Origin: Vavraia culicis subsp. floridensis
Lineage: Eukaryota > Microsporidia > Pleistophoridae
Reading direction: 5' to 3'
Length of the DNA stretch: 54,534 nt
Assembly: GCF_000192795.1 (NCBI RefSeq)
Contig: NW_007360643.1
Coordinates: 2,869 to 57,402, forward strand
Shown: in pieces, positions 1-8,700 of the stretch
Position numbering within the stretch: position 1 is the first letter of the stretch
Layout of the letters: every line of letters begins with the position of its first letter
The notes under the pieces: model-generated
Database searches by the model: none
What the model saw: the letters and a program-made list of their open reading frames with translations, nothing else
What the model was told of the DNA's origin: nothing
Position numbers and translations under genes: made by a program

Positions 1-47
1 TATTTGTAAGTCAATATTTCTTATTCCCTGAACCTGTACTTTGCCAG

Positions 48-222
48 CACACTTATCTGGTATGACAACCCGAAGGACCGCCAGAATATTCTCACAGGTT
101 CTTCTGCAACAGGATTAATCTTGTTCTTTCGTGAATGGAAGGTCAGTCTCAGACCCATATGTATTATTCAGCGCTCTAATGGCTATTATTGTATATTAAT
201 GTCGATGCTGAATCTCACATGA
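48..222 (+). pseudogene. Possible 3' exon of a Tim17/Tim22-family protein (partial)
   Basis: An open frame without an ATG runs to a TGA at 220-222. Its core (about 61-140) reads D-N-P-K-D-R-Q-N-I-L-T-G-S-S-A-T-G, resembling the R..D..N...G..TG signature of Tim17/22/23 translocase subunits, which insert proteins into the inner membrane of mitochondria or mitosomes. The frame has a TAA at 7-9, but that stop lies inside a GTAAGT (6-11) that looks like a 5' splice site, with CAG ending at 47. Removing 6-47 keeps the frame open from the window edge. After about 140 a second frame reads a hydrophobic tail ending with TAA at 197-199, so the true end is unclear. It may instead be a decayed gene or chance. 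Confidence 0.3.
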
Positions 223-1377
223 TATCACTTGTTTAGCTTCAATTTTGCATTTACTACTTTTTTACCTATAACATACCATTTTGAAGGAAAATAATGATTA
301 TGTAGCGAATTTGTCGCAAAGTTATGAACAATCAACTCGATTACACTGTAATGCTTGCTTTATATCTTATGTTACCATTGTTTACAGTTTTGATTCGCAG
401 ATTTTTCTTGTTAGCTCCTAATGAATGCGATGTTGTTATCAAGATCATGGTGATTATGGCCGCTCTTAACAAACCACTCATATTTAACTTGGCTTTATAG
501 CTTGCTTGCAGCAGACCGTTTTTGATCAAGTATCGGTCGGTGACAATTTACCATGGCACCATGACGTGTGGTATCAATGGTATGGCGGCAACATAAAACT
601 ACTAACAACATATTTATAGTCATGTGGAGCACATCAGCTATTTTTATGGCTATATTTGTATAAAAACGGCATAGAGGAGCACTTATCGATTTTAACATCA
701 ATTGATTCAACGGCTTATAAAAAATGAACTATTATCAAAACGTGCTTGGTTCATCTAAGCATTTGCAATACCAAGAAAGAAGCGCTAAAGACTTTTTATG
801 TAAAAAGACAAAAAATACGGATAGTTAACCAATTTATATCCCAAAGTGTCAGACAAGTGTGTTTATTTCGGTAATATGGCATGTTAAGGGATGGATAAGA
901 TACTTTAACAAAAAGATTTTGGGTATAATCCTTGATTCAATGATCGATGTTATTCTAGAATTCGACGGCAATTGAACACTAGCAGCAAAAATGCCTTTTA
1001 TTTTGTGAATGTTCCGCTGTTATATAATAACGAATGGTTATAAATTGGTTATGTTGACTAAGAGCCGTTTAATTACTTCCTCATATGACAGCAACATTCA
1101 AACAAACACGCTTTTTCGACCCTTTACGGTCGGTAAGGCCACTAACCTATTCATGGAACAATTGCAACATACAACACAAAAGGAAAAACAAAATTATAGA
1201 AAAAGTGAGAACAGCAAAAGGTACAAAACGCAACAGAGATAAAGCGAAAGACCGTAAAACAGACCAAAGAACTGGATAAAACTGAAATAGAAGGATTATT
1301 GTGAAAGTAAAACAGAAGAATAGACACGAGCAAAACCTGGACAAATCTCCAAATCACAAAAAAGCAAAATGAATTTA
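223..1377. other. Intergenic spacer, no gene seen
   Basis: Only short frames of 60-80 codons without family resemblance or a C-run before an ATG. The stretch 1150-1330 is strongly purine-rich on the plus strand, which by itself opens frames on the other strand. It lies 3' of EF-2 (minus strand), so it should hold that gene's transcript end. Confidence 0.5.
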
Positions 1378-3927
1378 TCATAGCTTATCAAAGTAGTAGT
1401 CAGCACCCTTCAACTCAACAAATCCCCTCTTCTTTCTCACCGATGTTACGGTGTCGTGCAGCAAGCTGTTTGAGTCCGACAACGATCCGGGAAGAATCGA
1501 ATAGTGCGAGAACGTCAGAACCACGCTTGCCTCACCACGCGTGGCCATCAGCAGCGCGCTGTTAAATCCAAATGATTCTCTCACCGGCAGGAATCCCGTA
1601 ATAGTCGTACGCAAACCACCGTCGCATTTGTACTCTTCGGCTACACCCCTGCGCTGCGACAGCACGCTATTGACGCCACCGATCTGATCGGATGCCACGC
1701 TTATCTCTGCAAGGAAGATGGGCTCGTAGAGGATCGGCTCAGCCGCAAGGATCAGCCCCTTGCACACGCTCGTCATAGGCGCACTAATCTGGTTGCCTGT
1801 CCTGTGAATGGCATCGGAGTGCAGCGTACAGTCCATGAGGTCAAATCTGCATCCTCGCAGAACTTCGCCGATCAACGGCCCACGCGCAGTTACCTCCCTA
1901 AAACCTTCCCGCATATACTCCTTAATTTCATTTAGATATGCAATACCTTTCGTGCTGTCAATCACAATATTTGGTCCTTTATCTTCCGGTCCGTAGAAAA
2001 GTATCTTCTTGACCCAATCGTCCTTTATGCCCATCATCTCTCTAAAACGAACCGATCGTTCCTTTGGATCCTTGACGCACAGCGCACCACTCTCAATATT
2101 TTCAACCAACTTCTCTTCCATCGGCTCAATGCACATGAAAATGCGGTTGTGCTTGTTCGGACTTTTGCTCATCTTCGGCTCACCCACCGTTTCACTGATA
2201 CCCTCCATGTACGTGACCTGCGGCTCACCGGCAACCACCCCGCAACATGCATACTCCTTTCTCAGGTCCTCAAGCGAAATTTCCAGATGCAGCTCACCTG
2301 CACCGGCCAGCGTAAGCTCACCGTTGTCGGAGAAGTTCACCTGCGTAAGCGGATCGCTCTTGCTCAGCTTGATAAGACCTGCTTTGAGTTTGGGCAGATC
2401 AACGGGATTTTCCGGTCGCAGCGCGTACTTAACCACAGGACTGACCGAGAATTTCATGCTCTTGATGTTGTGACAGCCATCCCACGTGGTGATCGTGCCC
2501 GTCTTCTTTAGTTCGCTATCTATGCCTATCAGGCCAACAATATTACCTGCCGGGCACTCGTCTATGTCCTTGACCACACGACCCATCATCACGACCGTTC
2601 GCTGGATCGTTTTGACGTGCAGGTCTGTTTTGCTTCCCAGGGTGTAGTCAGGTCCTTGTATGCGCACCTTCATTCCTGGCTTGATAACACCGCTGAACAC
2701 GCGGCCCATCGCAATGAACCGATTTTCAGAGTACGGCACCATCTTGGACACGTACATAACGCACGGGTCATCAGGAGAGGTGCTCGCCGTAGCGATACCA
2801 CGCCCAGCCTGGTCATCAATGGGCCCGGTGTACAGGTGCGGCGCACGGTACTTCTGCGCAACCGTTGGTGATGGCAGATTGAGAATAATCTGCTCAAGCA
2901 GCATGTCACTCGCAGGCAACCACGCACGCATTGCTATCTTAAACAAATCCTTCATCTCGTTATAATTTATACTCGCTGGCAGTGTCACATCAAACTTGCT
3001 CAGATACTCCCTCAAGCCCTTCTCGTCGAGATTCTCACAAAGCTCCTTAACACGGTAGATGGGATTGAGAACGAACACGATGAAAGCTGTGCGCTCAGGA
3101 GGACCTTCCCTCAGGAACTTGCCCTCAGGATCGAACGGATCATCTGATGAGTAGTACACGCCCTCAGACCATAGCACCTTACACACGAATGTTTCAGGAT
3201 TCGGCTTGTTATCCTGTTTCATCTGTTTGACGTAGTACTTAGCGAAGCTTTTCAGCGTAAATCCCCATCCCTGCAAACCTGAACAGAACGAAATTTCGTT
3301 CTTCTGCGGGAACAGTGACTCGATCTGGAAATCATCGGCACCCTGGCAGATCATCTGCAGCTTAGCGTTGAAGTCCTCCACACGCCTCCGCAGCTTCGCA
3401 GCCAGGTCCACCTTTGACTCTTTCAGCTCAAGCAACGCCCTATCCAACTTGTTGAGCACCACCGTGGGCATGATCCTCTCGGCAATTGCTTGTCTTAGCA
3501 CCGTTTCGGTCTGCACACATATCCCGTCCACACAGTCAATCACAACCACAGCACCGTCCGTAACCCTCAAGGCAGCGGTCACCTCCGACGAGAAGTCCAC
3601 GTGCCCTGGCGAGTCAATCAGGTTTATCAGGAATGAATTGCCGTTGTAGGGCTGCTTTATGTGCTCGCTCAATACCTTGTTGTTCATTGTGAAGTTCATG
3701 CTGATAGCCGTACTTTTGATCGTTATACCTCTCTCCTGCTCATCCTCACGCGTGTCCATGTACCGCTTGCCACTTGCATCCTCCGATGCAATTTTCGCCT
3801 TAATTACCAGGCAGTCCGTCAACGTACTTTTGCCGTGATCCACGTGCGCTATCACCGATATGTTGCGAATGTTTGGTTGGTTGTTCATGAGCGCTTGCAC
3901 TTTGAGCATTTGCCTTTCAACCGCCAT
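1378..3927 (-). CDS. EFT1: Translation elongation factor 2 (EF-2)
   Basis: Cytosolic GTPase that translocates the ribosome. The 849-residue protein is full length for eukaryotic EF-2 (about 840-860). The G1 loop A-H-V-D-H-G-K-S-T lies near residue 27, the G3 motif D-S-P-G-H-V-D near 110 and N-K-L-D near 160. The diphthamide loop near residue 708 reads D-A-I-H-R-T-G-N-Q; the His that becomes diphthamide is kept (codon 1804-1806), but the usual R-G-G-G-Q is R-T-G-N-Q. The start at 3927 is supported by CCC at 3936-3938 on the coding strand, 8 bases before the ATG, and by the N-terminal A-L-M-x(5)-I-R-N motif. The promoter side carries a 19-bp tandem repeat. The modifying enzyme DPH5 is coded 9 kb away. 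Confidence 0.98.
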   Translation of the reverse strand: MAVERQMLKVQALMNNQPNIRNISVIAHVDHGKSTLTDCLVIKAKIASEDASGKRYMDTREDEQERGITIKSTAISMNFTMNNKVLSEHIKQPYNGNSFLINLIDSPGHVDFSSEVTAALRVTDGAVVVIDCVDGICVQTETVLRQAIAERIMPTVVLNKLDRALLELKESKVDLAAKLRRRVEDFNAKLQMICQGADDFQIESLFPQKNEISFCSGLQGWGFTLKSFAKYYVKQMKQDNKPNPETFVCKVLWSEGVYYSSDDPFDPEGKFLREGPPERTAFIVFVLNPIYRVKELCENLDEKGLREYLSKFDVTLPASINYNEMKDLFKIAMRAWLPASDMLLEQIILNLPSPTVAQKYRAPHLYTGPIDDQAGRGIATASTSPDDPCVMYVSKMVPYSENRFIAMGRVFSGVIKPGMKVRIQGPDYTLGSKTDLHVKTIQRTVVMMGRVVKDIDECPAGNIVGLIGIDSELKKTGTITTWDGCHNIKSMKFSVSPVVKYALRPENPVDLPKLKAGLIKLSKSDPLTQVNFSDNGELTLAGAGELHLEISLEDLRKEYACCGVVAGEPQVTYMEGISETVGEPKMSKSPNKHNRIFMCIEPMEEKLVENIESGALCVKDPKERSVRFREMMGIKDDWVKKILFYGPEDKGPNIVIDSTKGIAYLNEIKEYMREGFREVTARGPLIGEVLRGCRFDLMDCTLHSDAIHRTGNQISAPMTSVCKGLILAAEPILYEPIFLAEISVASDQIGGVNSVLSQRRGVAEEYKCDGGLRTTITGFLPVRESFGFNSALLMATRGEASVVLTFSHYSILPGSLSDSNSLLHDTVTSVRKKRGFVELKGADYYFDKL

Positions 3928-3983
3928 TTTCCTAAGGGTAAAAATTTTTTAGCAATTTATACGGTGAGTGCGTGGTGGTGCGC

Positions 3984-4154
3984 GGTGCGGATGGAAGTGC
4001 ATGGTGCGGATGGAAGTGTGCGGTGCGGATGGAAGTGCATGGTGCGGATGGAAGTGTGCGGTGCGGATGGAAATGCGTGGTGCGGATGGAAGTGCATGGT
4101 GCGGATGGAAGTGTGCGGTGCGGATGGAAGTGCGTGGTGCGGATGGAAGTATAC
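3984..4154. repeat. 19-bp tandem repeat, 9 copies
   Basis: The core GTGCGGATGGAAGTG recurs nine times at 19-bp spacing with alternating linkers (GCATG / TGCG). It is G-rich on the plus strand and begins about 57 bp upstream of the EF-2 start codon, which is transcribed leftwards. The period is not a multiple of three, so the proteins it spells in every frame are artefacts of repetition. Confidence 0.95.
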
Positions 4155-4166
4155 GTGTGCCCTACC

Positions 4167-4478
4167 ATGGTGCTCTTAGTAGCATCCTCAATACTAATCA
4201 TGCACAAGTTCAACATTTTACAGGTACAAATACAAAAATACGCACCTTCTATGCACTACCCATACCACCACCCTAATCCTTGCTACATATACCTCCTGCC
4301 CCAGAGCACCGGAAACAAACACGTATTGATAAAAATACGTAACACCACACGTATTATCAAGTACAGATCAAATTTACAGGCACAGCATTCTCACAAGCTG
4401 TACCGTTCACGATCCGTGAGCAACATTCCCACGCCACCGTGCACCACTTATCCTCCTAAAAGCATTTACAATCATTGA
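4167..4478 (+). CDS. Hypothetical 103-residue ORF, doubtful
   Basis: The ATG at 4167 follows CCC (4160-4162) by 4 bases, the spacing seen at true starts in this window, and the first residues are hydrophobic (M-V-L-L-V-A-S-S-I-L-I-M). The rest is rich in His, Tyr, Pro and Arg, resembles no family known to me, and ends at 4478. It directly abuts the 19-bp repeat and would be divergent from EF-2. The C-run supports a gene; the composition does not. It may be chance. Confidence 0.25.
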   Translation: MVLLVASSILIMHKFNILQVQIQKYAPSMHYPYHHPNPCYIYLLPQSTGNKHVLIKIRNTTRIIKYRSNLQAQHSHKLYRSRSVSNIPTPPCTTYPPKSIYNH

Positions 4479-5099
4479 ATTTGGAATGGTGTATCACGGG
4501 GTGTTACGATGAAATACATCAAAACAAGTGCTGTGTTAGGAATGTGGTGTAGGGATGGGTAAGGTAGCAGGGTAGAGCACCCCTGTTACTGCCCGTATCA
4601 CCCGCCTCTGCTACTCCTATTACCGCAGCACGTACTGAAATATGAAGTGGTGTGGTAAAGCGTACCATGAGAGAAGTAAATGCTGTTATTACGCAGAAAG
4701 GGTGATTTATCCTGGTGGGTAGAGAGATGCGGTGAAAGATGCCTTTATTACGTAAGGAGCGGTACTGCGCAGCAACACCTTAAATTACATTATTACGTTC
4801 GTGATCGGTATCTTTTCCTGTCCTGCTACCAGCCACTGCTTTGAACACACTTGATACAATGCTTTACGTGATGGTATGAGATTTTTATGTTTGCATGTTA
4901 TGATAGTAAACGTGGTACGGATTGGTTGTTCATCATTTCCTGCGCTATTGCTTGTAATATCGGTTTTGTATGACATTACTTCATTTTTTATCATTTGCTT
5001 AGCGGTACTACATCGGTAGTGCGTTGCTGTACGTGATGATAAATGAGGTACTGTGGTGTAAGATTGGCATGGCAGGGGTGGAGGAGGGCAGTGTGGTGT

Positions 5100-5215
5100 G
5101 AAATGCGGTAAAAATGTGAGGAATGGGTAAAAATGTGAGGAATGCGGTGAAAATGTGAGGAATGCGGTGAAAGTGTGAGGAACGCGGTGAAAGTGTGAGG
5201 AATGCGGTGAAAGTG
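5100..5215. repeat. About 20-bp tandem repeat
   Basis: About six imperfect copies of a unit close to AATGCGGTGAAAGTGTGAGG. Variants carry AAAATG in place of GAAAGTG. All C-poor and purine-rich on the plus strand. It runs directly into the next array. Confidence 0.85.
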
Positions 5216-5365
5216 TGGTAAGAATATAAAAAATATTAAAAGTGTGGTAAGAATATAAAAATGTGGTAAAAGTGTGGTAAGAATATAGAAATGTGGTAAA
5301 AGTGTGGTAAGAATATAGAAATGTGGTAAAAGTGTGGTAAGAATATGAAAATATTAAAAGTGTGC
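5216..5365. repeat. 30-bp tandem repeat
   Basis: Copies of a 30-bp unit built from AGTGTGGTAAGAATATAGAA followed by ATGTGGTAAA, about four copies with degenerate ends containing AATATTAAAAG. It shares the GTGTGGTAA word with the end of the preceding array, suggesting one grew from the other. It lies 340-490 bp upstream of PTP3. Confidence 0.85.
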
Positions 5366-5704
5366 AATAAGGTGGTATAACACTCTACAATATATTTCAA
5401 CACACTATACCACCAATTATATACCATATCATACCGCAATACCACGTCATACCATGTGTTGCACGCCCCTTCTGCCCCAACATGCTTTAAACCTCACGCA
5501 CCATCCTCACGCACCCGCCCACAAACCCTTTCCGGTCATCATGTCAACATGAGCATCATATAAATAAATCATTAATAAAAACCATGTTTCATCACCTGAT
5601 TAAATTTAACTGGGCCATTCAAAGTATGTTTCTGTTTCATTGTCCTATAACATGTTTTGTTTTACCACAAATAACTATAAAATGAAATTAGAGGTGCTTA
5701 AAAC

Positions 5705-8700
5705 ATGCGATTATTGCTGTTAATCTTACAGAACGTGGGTGCACGTGATCCTCATTCGGGTCACTTGAACTCACTAAGTGATATGTACACTCGTCCGCAG
5801 CCTGGTCCTAACGCATCCTTTAGTTATGTGCCCGATAGAATGGGGGGCGGTATGGCGAAGAATCATAGCTCAATGGCCGGTAGTCCAGGGTTTGGGGGAC
5901 ATGGACACGGTGGTGGCTATGGAAATGGATGGGGTGGGGTTAATGGAGGTGGTGCTGGTGCCGGTGGATACGGCTATGGGGGACACGGTGCAAATGGAAA
6001 TGGCTGGGGTGGTGCTTCATATGGATATGGTAGGGGTGGTGGTGGACATGGTGGCCATTTTGCTGGTGGTAGAGGTGGGGGACATGGGTTTGGTCATGCT
6101 CCTACCGGTGCTGTAGCAAGAGAAGCTGCTATGGGCAATCCTGCTGCTCAGGCTGCTTTGGCCGGAAGGGCTGCTATGGGCAATCCAGGTGCGCAATCTG
6201 CTCTTGCTGGACAGGCTGCTATGGGTAATCCTGCTGCTCAGGCTGCCATGGCTGGAATGGGTGGTGGAATGGGTGGCGGAGGAATGGGTGGCGGAGGAAT
6301 GGGTGGTGGCATGGGTGGTGGAGGAATGGGTGGTGGAGGAATGGGTGGTGGAGGAATGGGTGGTGGCATGGGTGGTGCTGGTGGACTTGCAGGGTTAGCA
6401 GGTGCTGCTGGTGCTGCCGGTGCCGCTGGTGCTGCCGGTCTTGCAGGATTAGCAGGTGCTGCCGGTGCCGCTGGTGCTGCTGGTCTTGCAGGATTAGCAG
6501 GTGCTGCCGGTGCCGCAGGTGCCGCTGGCATGGGCGGTGGTATGGGTGGAATGGGAGGCGGTATGGGTGGAATGGGCGGTGGTATGGGTGGAATGGGAGG
6601 CGGTATGGGTGGAATGGGAGGCGGTATGGGTGGAATGGGAGGCGGTATGGGTGGAATGGGCGGTGGTATGGGTGGATATCCTGGTGGAATGGCCGGCATG
6701 GCCGGTCGTGCAGCAGCCGGTGATCCATACGCCCAAGGCGCCATGGCAAACGAAGCAGCAATGGGCAACCCTGCTGCACAAAGAGCAATGGCAGCTCAAG
6801 CCGCCGGCGGAAACGCCGGTGCAACCGGTGCACTTGCCGCTCAGGCGGGACAGGGTGATCCATATGCTGCTGCCGCATTGCAAGGACAAGCAGCAGGAGG
6901 AAATGGTGCAGCACAAGGTGCAATGGCAGGCGATTCCCTAATGGGAGGACCAAACTCGCAGATGAGGAATGCTCAGAGAGCAAATGAAGCGGGCATGTCA
7001 GCACATCAAACACCAATACGAGGAAATGCACAGCGAGCGATGAGACCGATGTCGGGGATGACAGATGATGCGTCCAGGAAAGCAATTGCACAGCAGGAAG
7101 CAATGAACAAACTGCAACAGAACAGAAATCCGTACATGAATAACGCTGCTGCGGGCGACATGAATGCTGGCGGAATGTCAGATGCTGCAAATGCGGCAAT
7201 TGCTGCCGAAGAAGAGGCTGACGCGCTGCTGCAAGATGTTCCACCGGGTGAGATGAAGGCCGCAATGAAGGCTGCTCAGATGGCAAAGAAGGTGGGACCA
7301 GCTGCCGCCGCTGAGGCTGAGTCGCTTGCAGCGGCCGATCCGAATGTCACACCTGCACAGGCCAAGGCCGCGGGTGCACAGGCTGCTGCCAACGCAGAGC
7401 GTGCTCTCGAAGATTACGCAAGCCAGGAACAGGAGATTGCACGACAGGGTGCAGAGAGGGAAGCAGCACGAGAGGCCGGTGATATGGCCGAAGAGATGAT
7501 GGGACGTATGAATCCGCAATCAAGACCTTCAGAACGTGCTGCCGCTGGTGCACAGGCTGCTGCCCAGGCTCAGCAGGCATTTGATAATCAGCGAAATGCT
7601 GAGGGACAAATGCAGAACGCGGCTGAACGTAATGCTCAACGTGATGCGGCTAACCAGGCAGCCGGCGAAGCTGCTGCTGGCGATGCTGCAATGGGCGGTG
7701 CAAGCCCTGAACAGGCTGAGGCTGCTGGCATGCAGGCTGCCGCCGCAAGTAATGCAATGAATGCGCCAGGAAGACCCGAGAGAGAAATGCAGGCTGCCGA
7801 ACTTGGACAGGCAGCTGCTGGCCAAATGAGTCCATACATGACACCACGTGAGATGCAAGCCGCGGGTATGCAAGCTGCCCAACAGGAGCGCGCAAGACCA
7901 GGGTCATCACCTGGAAGTTTGATGCGTGCGGGCATGGAGGGTGCTATGCAGCAAGCACAGGCCGACGACGGATCGCTTTACATGTCGCCTATGGAGATGG
8001 AACAGGCTGCTGCCGAAGGTGCCAACGAGGGCAGAAGAATGAGAATGGCACAACGGGTTCCGCAGCTCAAGGCAGCCGCTGATGAAGGCGCTGCTGAGGG
8101 TGCGGAGATGGCCCGCAGAATGAAGGAAGCACCACTACAACGTGCAGCTGCCGAGGGCGCAGCCCAAGGCGTGGCAATGGCCAGGAAGATGAAGCAACCA
8201 CAGAGAGCGATGAGAGAAGCCGCCGAAGAAGCTGAAGCTGAGAACGCCGCCGCGGCTAGGGCTGCACAGGAACCAGGACTACCTGAGATGGCTGCAGCTG
8301 AAGAAGGTGCTGCTGAAGGTAAGCTGTTGGGTAAGGCCATGAAATATCCGGAGTTGGTCAAGGCATTAGCTGAAGGCGAGGCCGAGGGTGCTGCCCTTGG
8401 AAGTGCGCTAAATCATCCGACAAAGGCAGAAGCTGCTGCTGAGGGTGCTGCCGAGGGTGCCGCCATGGCCAAGGCACTGAAGAAGAAGCCCGAACTGAAC
8501 GAGGCTGCTGCCGCTGCCGAAGGTGCAAGGGAAGGAAAGAAAATGGGACAGTCGATGAAACGTCCTGGTGAACTTGCGCAGGCTGCGGCTGAAGGTGCTG
8601 CTGAAGGAGTCAAGCTCGCAAATGCGATGAAGGTGCCCGCTGAAATGGCCAAGGCTGCCCAGGAGGGAGCGCTGGAAGGACAGCAGGAGGCACAGAGAAT

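Larger units (their letters stand above)
4479..5704. other. Repeat-bearing spacer upstream of PTP3
   Basis: No supported gene. It holds two minisatellites (about 5100-5365, listed separately). A TATAAA-like stretch lies at 5684-5689, about 16 bases before the PTP3 ATG, and no C-run adjoins that ATG. Confidence 0.6.

Noticed and set aside
1147..1381. Phe/Ser/Val-rich minus-strand frames
   Set aside because: Caused by a purine-rich plus strand. Two frames are open at once and neither resembles a protein family.
2009..2511. Plus-strand frames opposite EF-2
   Set aside because: Ser/Leu-rich shadows of a conserved gene, with no family likeness.
3932..4216. Frames through the 19-bp repeat on both strands
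   Set aside because: All frames are open because the unit has no stop. The repeat proteins are not evidence of genes.
6219..7286. Long minus-strand frame (355 codons) and other minus frames opposite PTP3
   Set aside because: Rich in His/Leu/Pro/Arg or Pro-Pro-Ile repeats, mirroring the Gly-Met coding repeat. An artefact of composition.
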